53,643 nt of DNA from an uncultured Acidimicrobiales bacterium. GTDB taxonomy: Bacteria; Actinomycetota; Acidimicrobiia; Acidimicrobiales; SHLQ01. The translations under genes and the position numbers were made by a program. This document shows positions 1-8,311 of this stretch, one piece after another; position 1 is the stretch's first letter, and every line of letters starts with the position of its first letter. The stretch spans positions 1 through 53,643 of the forward strand of contig CALHTF010000157.1 in assembly GCA_938038815.1 (NCBI GenBank), read 5' to 3'. The notes under the pieces were generated by a model. That model was not told where the DNA came from, searched no databases, and saw only the letters and a program-made list of their open reading frames with translations.

Positions 1-24
1 CGGCAAACGCATGGCCCCCCAAAG

Positions 25-834
25 CTAACGAAGATCGAGCCAGCCGGTTCCGACGGCTTCGCCGCTGGAGAACCGACACAACATTCGCCAGCGCTGGCCG
101 ACCGCTGAAGTTGGTCCGCTGATCGGCAGCGGCGCAACCGAATGCACGGTGGCGGTGAGTTCTTGCTCCCCGCCCAGCACCAGGACCATGGTTTCGGCGT
201 CGATCCGCTTGAGCATTTCGCAGCGCTGCGCCGGAATCGGGTCGCCCGAATCCCACCAACCCGACAGCTCAAGACCAGGCTCGAACCGACGCGCATCGGC
301 TCCCCACCAGTGGCGCCGCACGCCAAGGCCGTCGAAGTCGAACTCCTCGTGCCCGAGCAGGATCTCGCCGTGCGCCCGGCACGCCATCGAGACCGAGTCG
401 GTGAATCCGAGAGTTTCGACCGGTCCCGCGGTGTCCCATTCAAGGTCGAACCCCATGGGTGTGCGGTCGCCTCGGAGGCCGGCGAACACATCGTTGACAT
501 CGTCGAGGCCCACGCCAAATGCTTCGAGCCCAACGGTGAAGTGATCGAACGGAACCTGGGGGATCAGATCGGTCCACAAGCCGCTGGTGCGCACCTCGAG
601 GTTGGGCCATTTCGGCAACGGGAGCTCGTCGTCGACCACCAGCACCAACGGACGCCCGGTGCCCACCACACACGCCCAGTACCAGCCACGGCCAGCGGTT
701 GGATACAGCCCCATCGTGACGAACCCGCCGAACGAGCCGTCGGCGGCAAAGAAGTCGAGCTCAAACAGGTCGACCCATCCCTCATCTTCGCCCGGCGAGC
801 GTCGCCTATCGAAGGCTGGATCGAGTTCGGTCAT
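25..834 (-). CDS. Lipocalin-like (CrtC/AttH-type) protein, tentative
   Basis: A 269-residue soluble protein without signal peptide or membrane segment. The best recognisable stretch is near the middle, where HGEILLGHEEFDFDGLG is followed by RRHWWG. This resembles the G-E-x-x-F-x-G-x-G-x-R-x-H-x-W-G signature of lipocalin-like proteins of the CrtC/AttH (DUF7064-like) type, which bind or hydrate lipids and terpenoids. That assignment is by eye and tentative. The open frame extends 21 codons upstream, but I chose the ATG at 834 because a TACACT box ends exactly 6 bases before it, which would give a leaderless mRNA beginning with this ATG. It is divergent from the SCP2-like gene, and both may act on lipids. 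Confidence 0.8.
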   Translation of the reverse strand: MTELDPAFDRRRSPGEDEGWVDLFELDFFAADGSFGGFVTMGLYPTAGRGWYWACVVGTGRPLVLVVDDELPLPKWPNLEVRTSGLWTDLIPQVPFDHFTVGLEAFGVGLDDVNDVFAGLRGDRTPMGFDLEWDTAGPVETLGFTDSVSMACRAHGEILLGHEEFDFDGLGVRRHWWGADARRFEPGLELSGWWDSGDPIPAQRCEMLKRIDAETMVLVLGGEQELTATVHSVAPLPISGPTSAVGQRWRMLCRFSSGEAVGTGWLDLR

Positions 835-840
835 CCGTGC

Positions 841-846
841 AGTGTA
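841..846 (-). promoter_or_regulatory. -10 box of leaderless promoter
   Basis: TACACT read on the minus strand, followed by 6 bases and then the ATG at 834. With the last T at -7, transcription would start at the A of the start codon. There is no room for a ribosome binding site. It pairs back to back with a second TACACT at 893-898. Confidence 0.6.
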
Positions 847-892
847 AGGACGTTCGTTCGTTGAGGGACTACTAGCCGGTGGGTCGAGGTCG

Positions 893-898
893 TACACT
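893..898 (+). promoter_or_regulatory. -10 box of leaderless promoter
   Basis: TACACT, followed by 7 bases and then the GTG at 906. The predicted +1 falls at 905-906, so the transcript would be leaderless. It is identical to the divergent box at 841-846. Confidence 0.6.
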
Positions 899-905
899 CA
901 GAGGC

Positions 906-1292
906 GTGCAGTACCTCTCCGATGAATGGCTCGACGAAGCGGCACGACTGTTTCACGCCGCCGATAGCCCACTCCCCCGCGACGCCGACTTCACGATCCA
1001 ACAGTTGGTCGCCGGCACGCCGCACGGCGATGTGGCCTACACCCTCGTACTGTCGGGCCAATCGGTCAGCCTGACCAAAGGCGTTGACCCTGGAGCAACC
1101 GTGTCGTTCCAGCAGGAATGGTCGACCGCGGTCGGTGTTGCCCGGGGCGATCTCAGCGCTCAGGCGGCCTTTATGAGCGGTGAAATTCAACTGGGTGGCG
1201 ATACGTCGACCTTGGTCAACAACCACGATCTTCTCGTTGAGGTCGACGACCTACTCAAAGATCTCCGGGCCCAGACCACCTTCGATGCCTGA
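906..1292 (+). CDS. SCP2 sterol-binding domain protein
   Basis: A 128-residue single-domain protein of the sterol carrier protein 2 (SCP2/SCP-x C-terminal) fold, a cytoplasmic binder of lipids or acyl-CoA. Typical features are the strand GDVAYTLVLSGQSVSLTKG, then a line like GATVSF followed by a helix with AVGVARGDLSAQAAFMSGEIQLGGD, which matches the family's usual G-x-x-x-G-x-x-D core. The start is the GTG at 906, placed 7 bases after a TACACT -10 box. The stop overlaps the next gene's ATG by 8 bases, so the two are co-transcribed. The ligand cannot be read from the sequence. Confidence 0.85.
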   Translation: MQYLSDEWLDEAARLFHAADSPLPRDADFTIQQLVAGTPHGDVAYTLVLSGQSVSLTKGVDPGATVSFQQEWSTAVGVARGDLSAQAAFMSGEIQLGGDTSTLVNNHDLLVEVDDLLKDLRAQTTFDA

Positions 1293-2136
1293 ACTGCCCG
1301 AGGTCAAGGCCCACGCCGAGCGGCTTACCGCTGAGTTCGGTGGCGCGGTCGTGGCCAAGGTGCGCCCTCTGCATTTCGCTGCCCTGAAGACCTTTGCTCC
1401 CGACCCGAACGATGCCGTAGGCCAACCGTTAGCCGCCGTGACCTCTCGGGCAAAGCTGCTTATCTTGCGGTTTGGCAACGAGGCTGAACCAACCACCAGC
1501 CACATCGTGCACCTGATGCAGGGCGGGCGCCTCAAGCCCGACGAGAAGCAGTCGCCCAAAGCTCGCGGCGGCCTCGTCCGCTGGATCTTCGAGGACGGTC
1601 GAGCCTTGCTGCTCACCGAAATGGGCAAGGACCGAAGCGCCGGTGTGTGGACGGCATCGGGCGATCCGCTGCTGGCGGAGCGGTTTGAAAAGACGGGTCC
1701 CGACGCCGACCTGGTGAGTGTCGATGAACTTGGCGAACTCGTCGGCGCGGCATCGATGCGAGTCCACGGGTTCCTGCGCAAGCAAGGCAACATCGCTGGC
1801 ATCGGGCGGAGGTTGTCCAACGAGATCTGCCACACGGCAAAGATCTCGCCCTTCGCCAACGCCTCGAAATTGAACGACGACGAAATCGCCCGGCTTCACG
1901 CGGCGATCAACACCTGTATCGACGAGGGCATGGCTTATGAGCGCACACGCGACGACATGAGCTCGTCGAAGGATCGCCCGAGCAACGTGCACCACCGCAA
2001 GGGCGAGCCGTGCAACCAGTGCGACGACACCATCCGAGAAGTTTCGTACAACCGGTACAACGTCGACTACTGCCCAACCTGCCAAACCAAAGGCAAGGTC
2101 CTCGCTGACAACACGACCAGCAAGTTCCTCAAGTGA
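1285..2136 (+). CDS. Fpg/Nei family DNA glycosylase
   Basis: A 283-residue base-excision repair glycosylase and AP lyase. The N-terminus MPELPEV carries the catalytic Pro2 and Glu3 of the Fpg/Nei family. A conserved lysine is in SRAKLLIL (about residue 57) and the H2TH region contains FLRKQGNIAGIGRRLSNE. The C-terminus has a four-cysteine zinc finger, CNQC then CPTC, with an arginine a few residues before the second pair. The length is normal for the family. It overlaps the SCP2-like gene by 8 bases. The last 33 bases of the gene are duplicated about 101 bases downstream, at 2205-2237, with a palindromic segment between. This suggests that an element was inserted at the 3' end and that the present stop TGA may be new. 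Whether it prefers oxidised purines or pyrimidines is not clear. Confidence 0.92.
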   Translation: MPELPEVKAHAERLTAEFGGAVVAKVRPLHFAALKTFAPDPNDAVGQPLAAVTSRAKLLILRFGNEAEPTTSHIVHLMQGGRLKPDEKQSPKARGGLVRWIFEDGRALLLTEMGKDRSAGVWTASGDPLLAERFEKTGPDADLVSVDELGELVGAASMRVHGFLRKQGNIAGIGRRLSNEICHTAKISPFANASKLNDDEIARLHAAINTCIDEGMAYERTRDDMSSSKDRPSNVHHRKGEPCNQCDDTIREVSYNRYNVDYCPTCQTKGKVLADNTTSKFLK

Positions 2137-2237
2137 ACCGCACGGACCGCGAGTTGCGCAGCAACTCGGTAAGGGCTTCGGCCGCCCTGGCGGTCGAAAC
2201 CGACGCTGACAACACGACCAGAAAGTTCCTCAAGTAG
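2104..2237 (+). repeat. Duplicated 3' gene tail flanking a palindromic insert
   Basis: The bases at 2104-2136, which encode the last ten codons and the stop of the glycosylase gene, recur at 2205-2237 with one internal mismatch and TAG in place of TGA. The 68 bases between them (2137-2204) carry the hairpin CGAGTTGC-GCA-GCAACTCG at about 2151-2169 and a second one, GGGC-TTCGGCC-GCCC. The arrangement looks like an element flanked by a 30-base target duplication. The same 8-base stem occurs twice at 28378-28546. Confidence 0.7.
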
Positions 2238-2245
2238 CCCCCGCC

Positions 2246-2617
2246 TTAAGCGGTGGCTTCGCCGGCCTCTCGAGCGAGGCGGGCGGCCTTGAACGAGCCG
2301 ACGGCTTGCTGGATGAACCCGGCGCTGAGCACCACGGTTACCAACTGGCTGAACTGGGCCCAGCCGAACTCGCCGTCCCAGCGTCCGATGAGCGAGCCGA
2401 GCGAACCAAGGATGGCCAGCAAGGCAAGGGCCGCCGCCGCGTGCATGAGGTGCTTGCGCAGGTCCTCACGCACGGCGGCGATGACACCAATGATCACAAA
2501 CAACAAACCGATGAACGCCGGAATCATCGAAGTAGCGCTTCCGGAATCCGAAACAAAGGTGACGATGACGCCCAAGGCAATAAGTACCGCGCCGAGACCA
2601 ATCGTTTTTGCTGGCAT
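2246..2617 (-). CDS. Small membrane protein, unknown function
   Basis: A 123-residue protein with about four hydrophobic segments: IGLGAVLIALGVIVTF near the N-terminus, MIPAFIGLLFVIIGVIAAV, a third around ALALLAILGSLGSLIG and a weaker fourth around LVTVVLSAGFIQQAV. The C-terminus is alanine-rich and charged. I do not recognise the family. The start is the ATG at 2617, with GAAAGG as ribosome binding site. It lies 25 bases after the malate dehydrogenase stop on the same strand, so it is probably the second gene of that transcript. Confidence 0.8.
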   Translation of the reverse strand: MPAKTIGLGAVLIALGVIVTFVSDSGSATSMIPAFIGLLFVIIGVIAAVREDLRKHLMHAAAALALLAILGSLGSLIGRWDGEFGWAQFSQLVTVVLSAGFIQQAVGSFKAARLAREAGEATA

Positions 2618-2642
2618 GTTGTGAGCCTTTCGCTTGCGAGAT

Positions 2643-3629
2643 TTAGATGAGGCCGAGCCCGGCAACAGTGTCGCGCTCTTCGACCAGTTCGGCCCAAGTC
2701 GCTTCCATGCGGCCCTGGCTGAACTCGTTGATGGCCAGACCATCGACGATGGCGAACTCACCGTTGGCACACGTGGTGGGGAACGACGTGACGATTCCCT
2801 CAGGAGCGCCGTAGGCACCGGTCGACATATGCGACATCGAGACCCAGTCGCCGTCGGGGGTGCCGAGCGCCCAGTCGTGCAGGTGATCGATAGCGGCGTT
2901 GGCGGCCGAAGCAGCCGACGAGGCGCCGCGAGCCTTAATGATCGCACCGCCGCGGGAAGCAACGGTGGGGATGAACTCGTTCTCGAGCCACGCCTGGTCA
3001 TCGATCATCTCGGCGGCGTTCTGGCCGTCGACCTCGCAGTGGAAGATGTCGGGGTACTGCGTCGAGCTGTGGTTACCCCAGATGGTCATCTTCTTGATGT
3101 CGTTGATCGACTTGCCGGTCTTGGCGGCCAGCTGGCTCAGCGCCCGGTTGTGGTCGAGACGGGTCATGGCCTGAATCTGACCGGGGTTGATATCGGGAGC
3201 GTGCGACAAGGTGATGAGGGCGTTGGTGTTGGCAGGGTTACCAACAACGAGGGCCTTGATGTCCTTGCTGGCCGAGTCGTTGATGGCCTTGCCCTGGGGG
3301 CCGAAGATGCCACCGTTGGCTTCGAGTAGATCGGCCCGCTCCATGCCGTCCTTGCGGGGCATTGCGCCAACGAGCAGGGCGTAGTCGGCATCGCCGAACG
3401 CCACGTTGGCGTCGTCGGTCTTCACCATGCCAGCGAGCAGCGGGAACGCACAGTCGTCGAGCTCCATGGCTACACCGTCGAGGGCGCCAAGCGCTGGGGT
3501 GATCTCGAGCATTTGGAGGATGACCGGCTGGTCGGGTCCGAGCAGATGACCACTCGCGATGCGGAACAAAAGGCTGTAGCCAATCTGGCCGGCGGCTCCG
3601 GTGACTGTGACGCGTGCTGGACTCTTCAT
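2643..3629 (-). CDS. mdh: Malate dehydrogenase (NAD)
   Basis: 328 residues; oxidises malate to oxaloacetate in the TCA cycle. The N-terminus has the NAD-binding turn [17 protein letters not shown]. This is the A-x-G-x-I form of the dimeric malate dehydrogenases of Thermus and Streptomyces. [20 protein letters not shown] supplies the substrate arginine region, and [11 protein letters not shown] contains the catalytic histidine. The start is the ATG at 3629, with GGAG about 10 bases upstream. An in-frame extension further upstream is not supported. icd and sucCD lie in the same 20 kb, each in its own transcription unit. Confidence 0.97.
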   Translation of the reverse strand: MKSPARVTVTGAAGQIGYSLLFRIASGHLLGPDQPVILQMLEITPALGALDGVAMELDDCAFPLLAGMVKTDDANVAFGDADYALLVGAMPRKDGMERADLLEANGGIFGPQGKAINDSASKDIKALVVGNPANTNALITLSHAPDINPGQIQAMTRLDHNRALSQLAAKTGKSINDIKKMTIWGNHSSTQYPDIFHCEVDGQNAAEMIDDQAWLENEFIPTVASRGGAIIKARGASSAASAANAAIDHLHDWALGTPDGDWVSMSHMSTGAYGAPEGIVTSFPTTCANGEFAIVDGLAINEFSQGRMEATWAELVEERDTVAGLGLI

Positions 3630-3754
3630 GTGTGGGTCGAACTCCAAGTTGGACGCCGGGTCTTCCCCGACGAAAGGGGCAAATTTGTGCGCGAACGCTG
3701 AGGTCAATCTTAGGGCGGTTGCTGAAAACGCAACGAAGTGAGTCGCCGGTGGCG

Positions 3755-4567
3755 TCAGCCGAGTTGGGCCCGAAACCACTCCACTAGGTAGCCCGCCACT
3801 TCGGTGGGACGCTCGATCGCTAACGCATGGGCTGCACCATCGATCGTCACCAGCGAAAAGCGATCGGGGTGTCGGGCGACGAGCAGCTCGCCATTTTCCG
3901 GAGGGGCTGCTCGGTCGGCGCTGCCCTGAACGATCAACACGTTGGCCGTGCCCGCATCGTGCCAATCGTCAACGTCGAACTGGGTGGTTGCGTACAACTT
4001 TGCGGCACCTCGACCACCGGTGCGCAGCCAGCTCGATGGATCAGAGGTTGGCTCGAAGTAAGCCCGCTGTAGGGCGCCGAGTCGCTCTTCGTCGGTGCTG
4101 TTGCGGTCGCGCACGATCGCCAGGTCGTCGAGATGGCCGGGCGGCACCTGGCCTCCAGCGGCGAGCAACGCCACTCCCCGCACCCGTTGTGGATGGCAGG
4201 TGGCGGTTGTTCGCATGATCCGGTTTCCAAAGGCGTGACCGACCAAGAACACCGGGTCGCCGCCAAGTGCTTGAATAACCGCCGCGACATCGTCGGCCAA
4301 TCGACTGACGGGTAATTCGCCAGTCTCGCCCGTCGATCCGTCGCAACCTCGTGGATTGATCACCGCCGTCGGCCAGCCGTGCTCGGCAAGCGTGGCGCCT
4401 AGGGCATGGAGGTCGGTGGCGGGTCGACTGCCAGCGGGCCAACCGAGCGTCCAAGGTCGTTCGATATCACCGGACTCCGCAGCAAACACATCCACTCGAA
4501 GTTCGGCGACCAACGGATCTTCTGGCGGGCCGGTCAGCACTCGAAGCTCGCTCGTTGGCCCAATCAT
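3755..4567 (-). CDS. Alpha/beta hydrolase-fold protein lacking the nucleophile serine
   Basis: A 270-residue alpha/beta hydrolase-fold protein. An oxyanion-type segment [14 protein letters not shown] precedes the nucleophile elbow, which reads VGHAFGN: the serine of G-x-S-x-G is an alanine, encoded GCC. The acid residue is present in [14 protein letters not shown] and the histidine in [12 protein letters not shown]. It may therefore be a non-hydrolytic binding protein or use other chemistry; GHAFGN occurs, as far as I recall, in a recurrent subgroup. The start is the ATG at 4567, 5 bases after the preceding ABC gene's stop; a start 12 codons earlier would overlap that gene. It is the last gene of the ABC exporter operon. 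Confidence 0.85.
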   Translation of the reverse strand: MIGPTSELRVLTGPPEDPLVAELRVDVFAAESGDIERPWTLGWPAGSRPATDLHALGATLAEHGWPTAVINPRGCDGSTGETGELPVSRLADDVAAVIQALGGDPVFLVGHAFGNRIMRTTATCHPQRVRGVALLAAGGQVPPGHLDDLAIVRDRNSTDEERLGALQRAYFEPTSDPSSWLRTGGRGAAKLYATTQFDVDDWHDAGTANVLIVQGSADRAAPPENGELLVARHPDRFSLVTIDGAAHALAIERPTEVAGYLVEWFRAQLG

Positions 4568-4572
4568 CAGGC

Positions 4573-6372
4573 CTACTCGGTCTCGCGGGTGGCGCCGATC
4601 CACGATTCGTGCAGGCCGGCGTACACGCCGCCCTTCGCTACCAAATCGGCGTGCGGACCAACTTCGACCAGCTGGCCGTCGTCGAACACCAACACCATGT
4701 CGGCCCGTTCGGCGGTCGAGAGACGGTGAGCGACGCTCACCGTCGTGCGCCCTTCGGCGAGGCGCTCAAGAGCCACGCCGAGCGACTGCTCGATGCGGGC
4801 ATCGACCGCACTGGTGGCTTCGTCGAGGATGAGCAGGCCCGGGTCGGCCAGCTGAGCGCGAGCGAGGGCAACGAGTTGGCGCTCGCCAACCGACAACGAC
4901 TCACCACGCTCGCCTACCTCGGTCTCGAAGCCTTCGGGCAAGGTGTCGAGCCATGCGTCGAGACCCAAGCGTTCGAACGCCTCGCGCAGCTCCGCGTCGG
5001 TGGCTTCCGGGCGACCGAATCGCACGTTCTCACGGATCGTGGCGTCGAAGAGGAAGCCGTCTTGGGGCACCATCCGAAGCTCGTGGCGGCGGCTTTCGCC
5101 GTCGATCACTTTGAGGTCGATGCCACCCACCTTCAACACGCCTTCGGTGGGGTCGGCCAGGCGGGTGAGCAGCTTGGCGAAGGTGGTTTTGCCCGAACCG
5201 GTCTCGCCCACGATCGCCACATTGGTTCCGGCCGGAATCGATACATCGATCCCGTGCAGCACTTCATCGCCGGTGCGGTACCGAAAGCGCACCCCTTCGG
5301 CCTCGATCGACAGCGCTCCGTGGGGTACCCCAACGCCGTCTTCGGGGTCGACCACATCGATCGGGCGGTCGAACACGCCGAGAATTTTCCACCAGCCGGC
5401 GAGGGCGGTCTGGGTTTGGTCGAGGATCTCACCGATCTCGGCGATGGGCGACAACAGCAGGTTCACCAGGAACAGGAAGGCCACAAGCTCGCCCGAGCTG
5501 ACACCCCAGCCGTTGCCGTACTTCACCCCAACCACGATCACACTCGCCATCGCCACGATGCCGAAAAGGTCGGTGATCGAGGTGATGAACGCAAAGAACT
5601 TATGGGCCGAGAGGCTGTCGGTGTACTGAGACTCGATCACCCGACGCAGCTTCTCGCGCATGGTCGGCTCGTAGCCGTAGGCCCGGATCAGCGGGGCGCC
5701 CATTACGGCTTCACTGGTCATACCGAGGGTCTCGCCGACGGCGGTGCGCACCTTGTCGTAGGCGACGAGCTGACGCCGCTGTATCCAGCGCATAACCGGG
5801 ATGACCGGCCCGTACACCACCACGACCAGGATGGTCAGCTGCCACGAGTACACGATCATTACGGCGAGCGTGCCCACGATGAGCGCCGAGTTCACTACCC
5901 ACGAGATAGCGCCCCACTGCGCAAAGCGCGACAAGGTCTCGACATCGCTGGTGACCCGGGCGGTGAGCACCCCACGCCGGTTCTCGGAGTGCTCGGCGAT
6001 ACTGAGCCGTTGAATGTGCTCAAAGGTCCGAACCCGAAGCGACATGAGCATCCGCTCGGAGGTTTTCACCAGCCGGATCATGGTGGCCCGACCGAGCACC
6101 ATCACCAACAAGATGATCACCGTGGCGATAGCGGCCGCGGTAAAGACAAATCCTGGGCGGTAGCCATCGGTGCCGGTGATGCCCCGGTCGAGAATCTGCT
6201 GGATAAGCACTGGGATGATGAGCTTGCCGACCGCGACACACAGCGCCATCGCTGCGGTGACCGCAAAGCCGGTGCGCAGCTCGGGGCTGCGTTCGATACC
6301 GCGGCGCAGCACCTCAAGGGCGCGAACTTCGGCGATGTCGTCTTCGAGGGTCTCAACTACCGGGACTGCCAC
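4573..6372 (-). CDS. ABC exporter subunit with canonical Walker B
   Basis: A 599-residue half-transporter, with a six-helix membrane domain (about residues 35-310) fused to an ATPase domain (about 345-590). Walker A is GETGSGKTT, the Q-loop region is MVPQDGFLF, the signature is degenerate (LSVGERQ for LSGGQ), Walker B is complete (LLILDEATSAVD) and the switch histidine is in VAHRLST. Its partner directly upstream has the complementary defects, so together they should form a heterodimeric exporter of the TM287/288 or LmrCD type in the cytoplasmic membrane. The GTG at 6372 fits the GAGGGG ribosome binding site better than the GTG at 6378. The substrate is unknown. Confidence 0.93.
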   Translation of the reverse strand: MAVPVVETLEDDIAEVRALEVLRRGIERSPELRTGFAVTAAMALCVAVGKLIIPVLIQQILDRGITGTDGYRPGFVFTAAAIATVIILLVMVLGRATMIRLVKTSERMLMSLRVRTFEHIQRLSIAEHSENRRGVLTARVTSDVETLSRFAQWGAISWVVNSALIVGTLAVMIVYSWQLTILVVVVYGPVIPVMRWIQRRQLVAYDKVRTAVGETLGMTSEAVMGAPLIRAYGYEPTMREKLRRVIESQYTDSLSAHKFFAFITSITDLFGIVAMASVIVVGVKYGNGWGVSSGELVAFLFLVNLLLSPIAEIGEILDQTQTALAGWWKILGVFDRPIDVVDPEDGVGVPHGALSIEAEGVRFRYRTGDEVLHGIDVSIPAGTNVAIVGETGSGKTTFAKLLTRLADPTEGVLKVGGIDLKVIDGESRRHELRMVPQDGFLFDATIRENVRFGRPEATDAELREAFERLGLDAWLDTLPEGFETEVGERGESLSVGERQLVALARAQLADPGLLILDEATSAVDARIEQSLGVALERLAEGRTTVSVAHRLSTAERADMVLVFDDGQLVEVGPHADLVAKGGVYAGLHESWIGATRETE

Positions 6373-6382
6373 GTGCACCCCC

Positions 6383-8173
6383 TCATGAGTTGTTCGCCAA
6401 TTCGTACGCCCGAACCAACGCTTCGTATTCGGGAACAACAAGGAGTTCGTCGTGCTTGCCGCTGGCCGCAATCTTGCCGTCGGCGAGGAACAACACCCGG
6501 TCGGCGAGGCGGATGGTCGACAAACGGTGGGCCACCACGATAAGCGTGAGATCGAGTTCGGAACGCAAGTTGTCGAGGATCTTCTGCTCGACCGACGGAT
6601 CGATGGCCGACGTGGCATCGTCGAGGAACAACACGCTTGGTTCGCGCACCAGCGACCGAGCGAGGGCGACCCGCTGACGCTGGCCGCCGCTGAGAGTCAC
6701 GCCCCGCTCGCCAACAACGGTGTCGTAGCCGTTCTCCATCGCCTCGATGAAGTCATCCGCGTTAACCAGGTCGGCGACCCGTTTCACTTCTTCTCGCGAG
6801 TACTCGGCACCCAGCGTGATGTTCTCGATCACCGATTCGCTGAACAGGAAGGTTTCCTGAAACACCAGACCAATGTGGCGGGTCAGCTCGGCCGGGTCGA
6901 GGTCGCGCAACGCAATCCCGCCGACGGTGATCTGCCCTGAACCCGCATCGGTGAGCCCGACCAACATGTCCGAGATCGTGCTTTTACCCGACCCGGTTGC
7001 ACCGACCAACGCGACTACTTCTCCCACACCCACCTCGAATGACACGCCGTCGAGCACGACTTCGTCGCCGTGGGCGAACGACACGTCATCGAATACCACC
7101 GCACCGGCACCGATAGCACCCGGGCCTGACGGCAACAGCTCGGTACCAGCGGTGGCCGCCGGCTTCTCGAGGTCGAGGACGCTGTCGACCCGACGGAGAG
7201 CCACCACCGATCGTGGCATTTCTTCAAGGAAGAACCCAACGATTCGGATCGGCAGGGTGAGCATGGTGAACAGCGAGATGGCCGAAACAATCTCCCCTTC
7301 TCGGACAACACCGTCCGCCAGCAGTGATGCACCGATAAGCAACAACACGACGATGCCCAGGTTCGGCATGGCGTCGATCACCGGCTCGAACCCCGCACGT
7401 AAGCGTCCGACGATAATGCGTTGTTCACGCAGTCGATCGGCCGCGTCGCCGAAGCGCTGGACCTCAGCCTCTTCACGGCCAAGGGTCTTCACCACCATCA
7501 CGCCGTCGAAGCTCTCGAACGCAACACTGCTCACGGCGCCGATCTCCTCTTGCACCGCAGCCGACGGCTCCATCACCTTCAACGTGTAGATCCGGTTGAG
7601 GACCGAAAGTGCGGGGAAAAGCACCAACCCGACCACAAAGAACCACGGGTGAATCGAGAACAGCAATGACAGGGCGGCGATAACCAACACCACCACGCTG
7701 CTGACAAACGCCAACGGCTTGAGGACCGAGGTGGCGGCGGCTATGTCGGCGTCGGCGTGGGCCAACAACTCGCCGGTCGGGCGGCTCCGATGAAAGCTCA
7801 CCGGCTGGTCGATGTACTGGCCAGCCACATCGACCCGCCAAGTGCGCTGAGTGCGAAGTTCGGCCATCGCCATGAAGTACCGGCGCACGGTTACCGCCAT
7901 GCCACGCAACAGGCCGAGTCCTGCGAGCAGCAGTGCAACCTGAACGAGGTCGCCGTTCGAGACACCTTCGCCGTCGAGGCCGGGCACGATCACCTCGTCG
8001 GTGAACCGACCGAGCAGCACCGAAAGGCCGACGGTCAGCAACGACCAACACGAGGCGCCAAAGATCGAGATCGCATGTGGCACCGGGTGGTCGCGAAACG
8101 ACCGCATGATGAGCGCAAAACCCTGTTTGATGACGCCGGCCGTCCCGACGTCGCGGGGGTCCACGTCGTTCAT
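6383..8173 (-). CDS. ABC exporter subunit with degenerate Walker B
   Basis: A 596-residue half-transporter with membrane helices in about residues 30-310 and an ATPase domain after about 350. Walker A is GATGSGKST, the signature is canonical (LSGGQRQ) and the switch histidine is in VAHRLST. Walker B reads LFLDDATSAID, so the catalytic glutamate is an aspartate. This is the usual mark of the subunit that forms the non-hydrolysing site in heterodimeric exporters. The ATG at 8173 lies exactly 6 bases after a TACCGT box. It is the first gene of a three-gene operon: two ABC subunits and the hydrolase-fold protein. Drug, lipid or peptide export are all possible. Confidence 0.93.
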   Translation of the reverse strand: MNDVDPRDVGTAGVIKQGFALIMRSFRDHPVPHAISIFGASCWSLLTVGLSVLLGRFTDEVIVPGLDGEGVSNGDLVQVALLLAGLGLLRGMAVTVRRYFMAMAELRTQRTWRVDVAGQYIDQPVSFHRSRPTGELLAHADADIAAATSVLKPLAFVSSVVVLVIAALSLLFSIHPWFFVVGLVLFPALSVLNRIYTLKVMEPSAAVQEEIGAVSSVAFESFDGVMVVKTLGREEAEVQRFGDAADRLREQRIIVGRLRAGFEPVIDAMPNLGIVVLLLIGASLLADGVVREGEIVSAISLFTMLTLPIRIVGFFLEEMPRSVVALRRVDSVLDLEKPAATAGTELLPSGPGAIGAGAVVFDDVSFAHGDEVVLDGVSFEVGVGEVVALVGATGSGKSTISDMLVGLTDAGSGQITVGGIALRDLDPAELTRHIGLVFQETFLFSESVIENITLGAEYSREEVKRVADLVNADDFIEAMENGYDTVVGERGVTLSGGQRQRVALARSLVREPSVLFLDDATSAIDPSVEQKILDNLRSELDLTLIVVAHRLSTIRLADRVLFLADGKIAASGKHDELLVVPEYEALVRAYELANNS

Positions 8174-8179
8174 CACATA

Positions 8180-8185
8180 ACGGTA
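8180..8185 (-). promoter_or_regulatory. -10 box of ABC exporter operon
   Basis: TACCGT on the minus strand, then 6 bases, then the ATG at 8173. The predicted +1 is the A of the start codon, so the operon mRNA would be leaderless. Confidence 0.5.
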
Positions 8186-8237
8186 TCTGTTCGGGGACGA
8201 TCACCTGCACCCAATATTTGCGCAAGATTCCTCTTTA

Positions 8238-8291
8238 GATATTTGTCCAAACGCCGATACCTGTTTTGGTAGCCATATTTGGACAAATATC
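8238..8291. promoter_or_regulatory. 14-bp inverted repeat, operator or mRNA hairpin
   Basis: GATATTTGTCCAAA at 8238-8251 is perfectly inverted as TTTGGACAAATATC at 8278-8291, with 26 bases between. A related ATATTTG occurs just upstream, at about 8213. The region is AT-rich against its surroundings and sits between the ABC operon promoter and the RTX gene, so it is placed to control either. A DNA-binding dimer site or a 5' leader hairpin are both possible. Confidence 0.55.
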
Positions 8292-8311
8292 CACTAACAC
8301 TACGAGGAAAA

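Noticed and set aside
4555..6543. A long open frame of 662 codons on the plus strand
   Set aside because: It is antisense to the ABC exporter gene, whose motifs are unmistakable. The frame is an effect of high GC in third codon positions.
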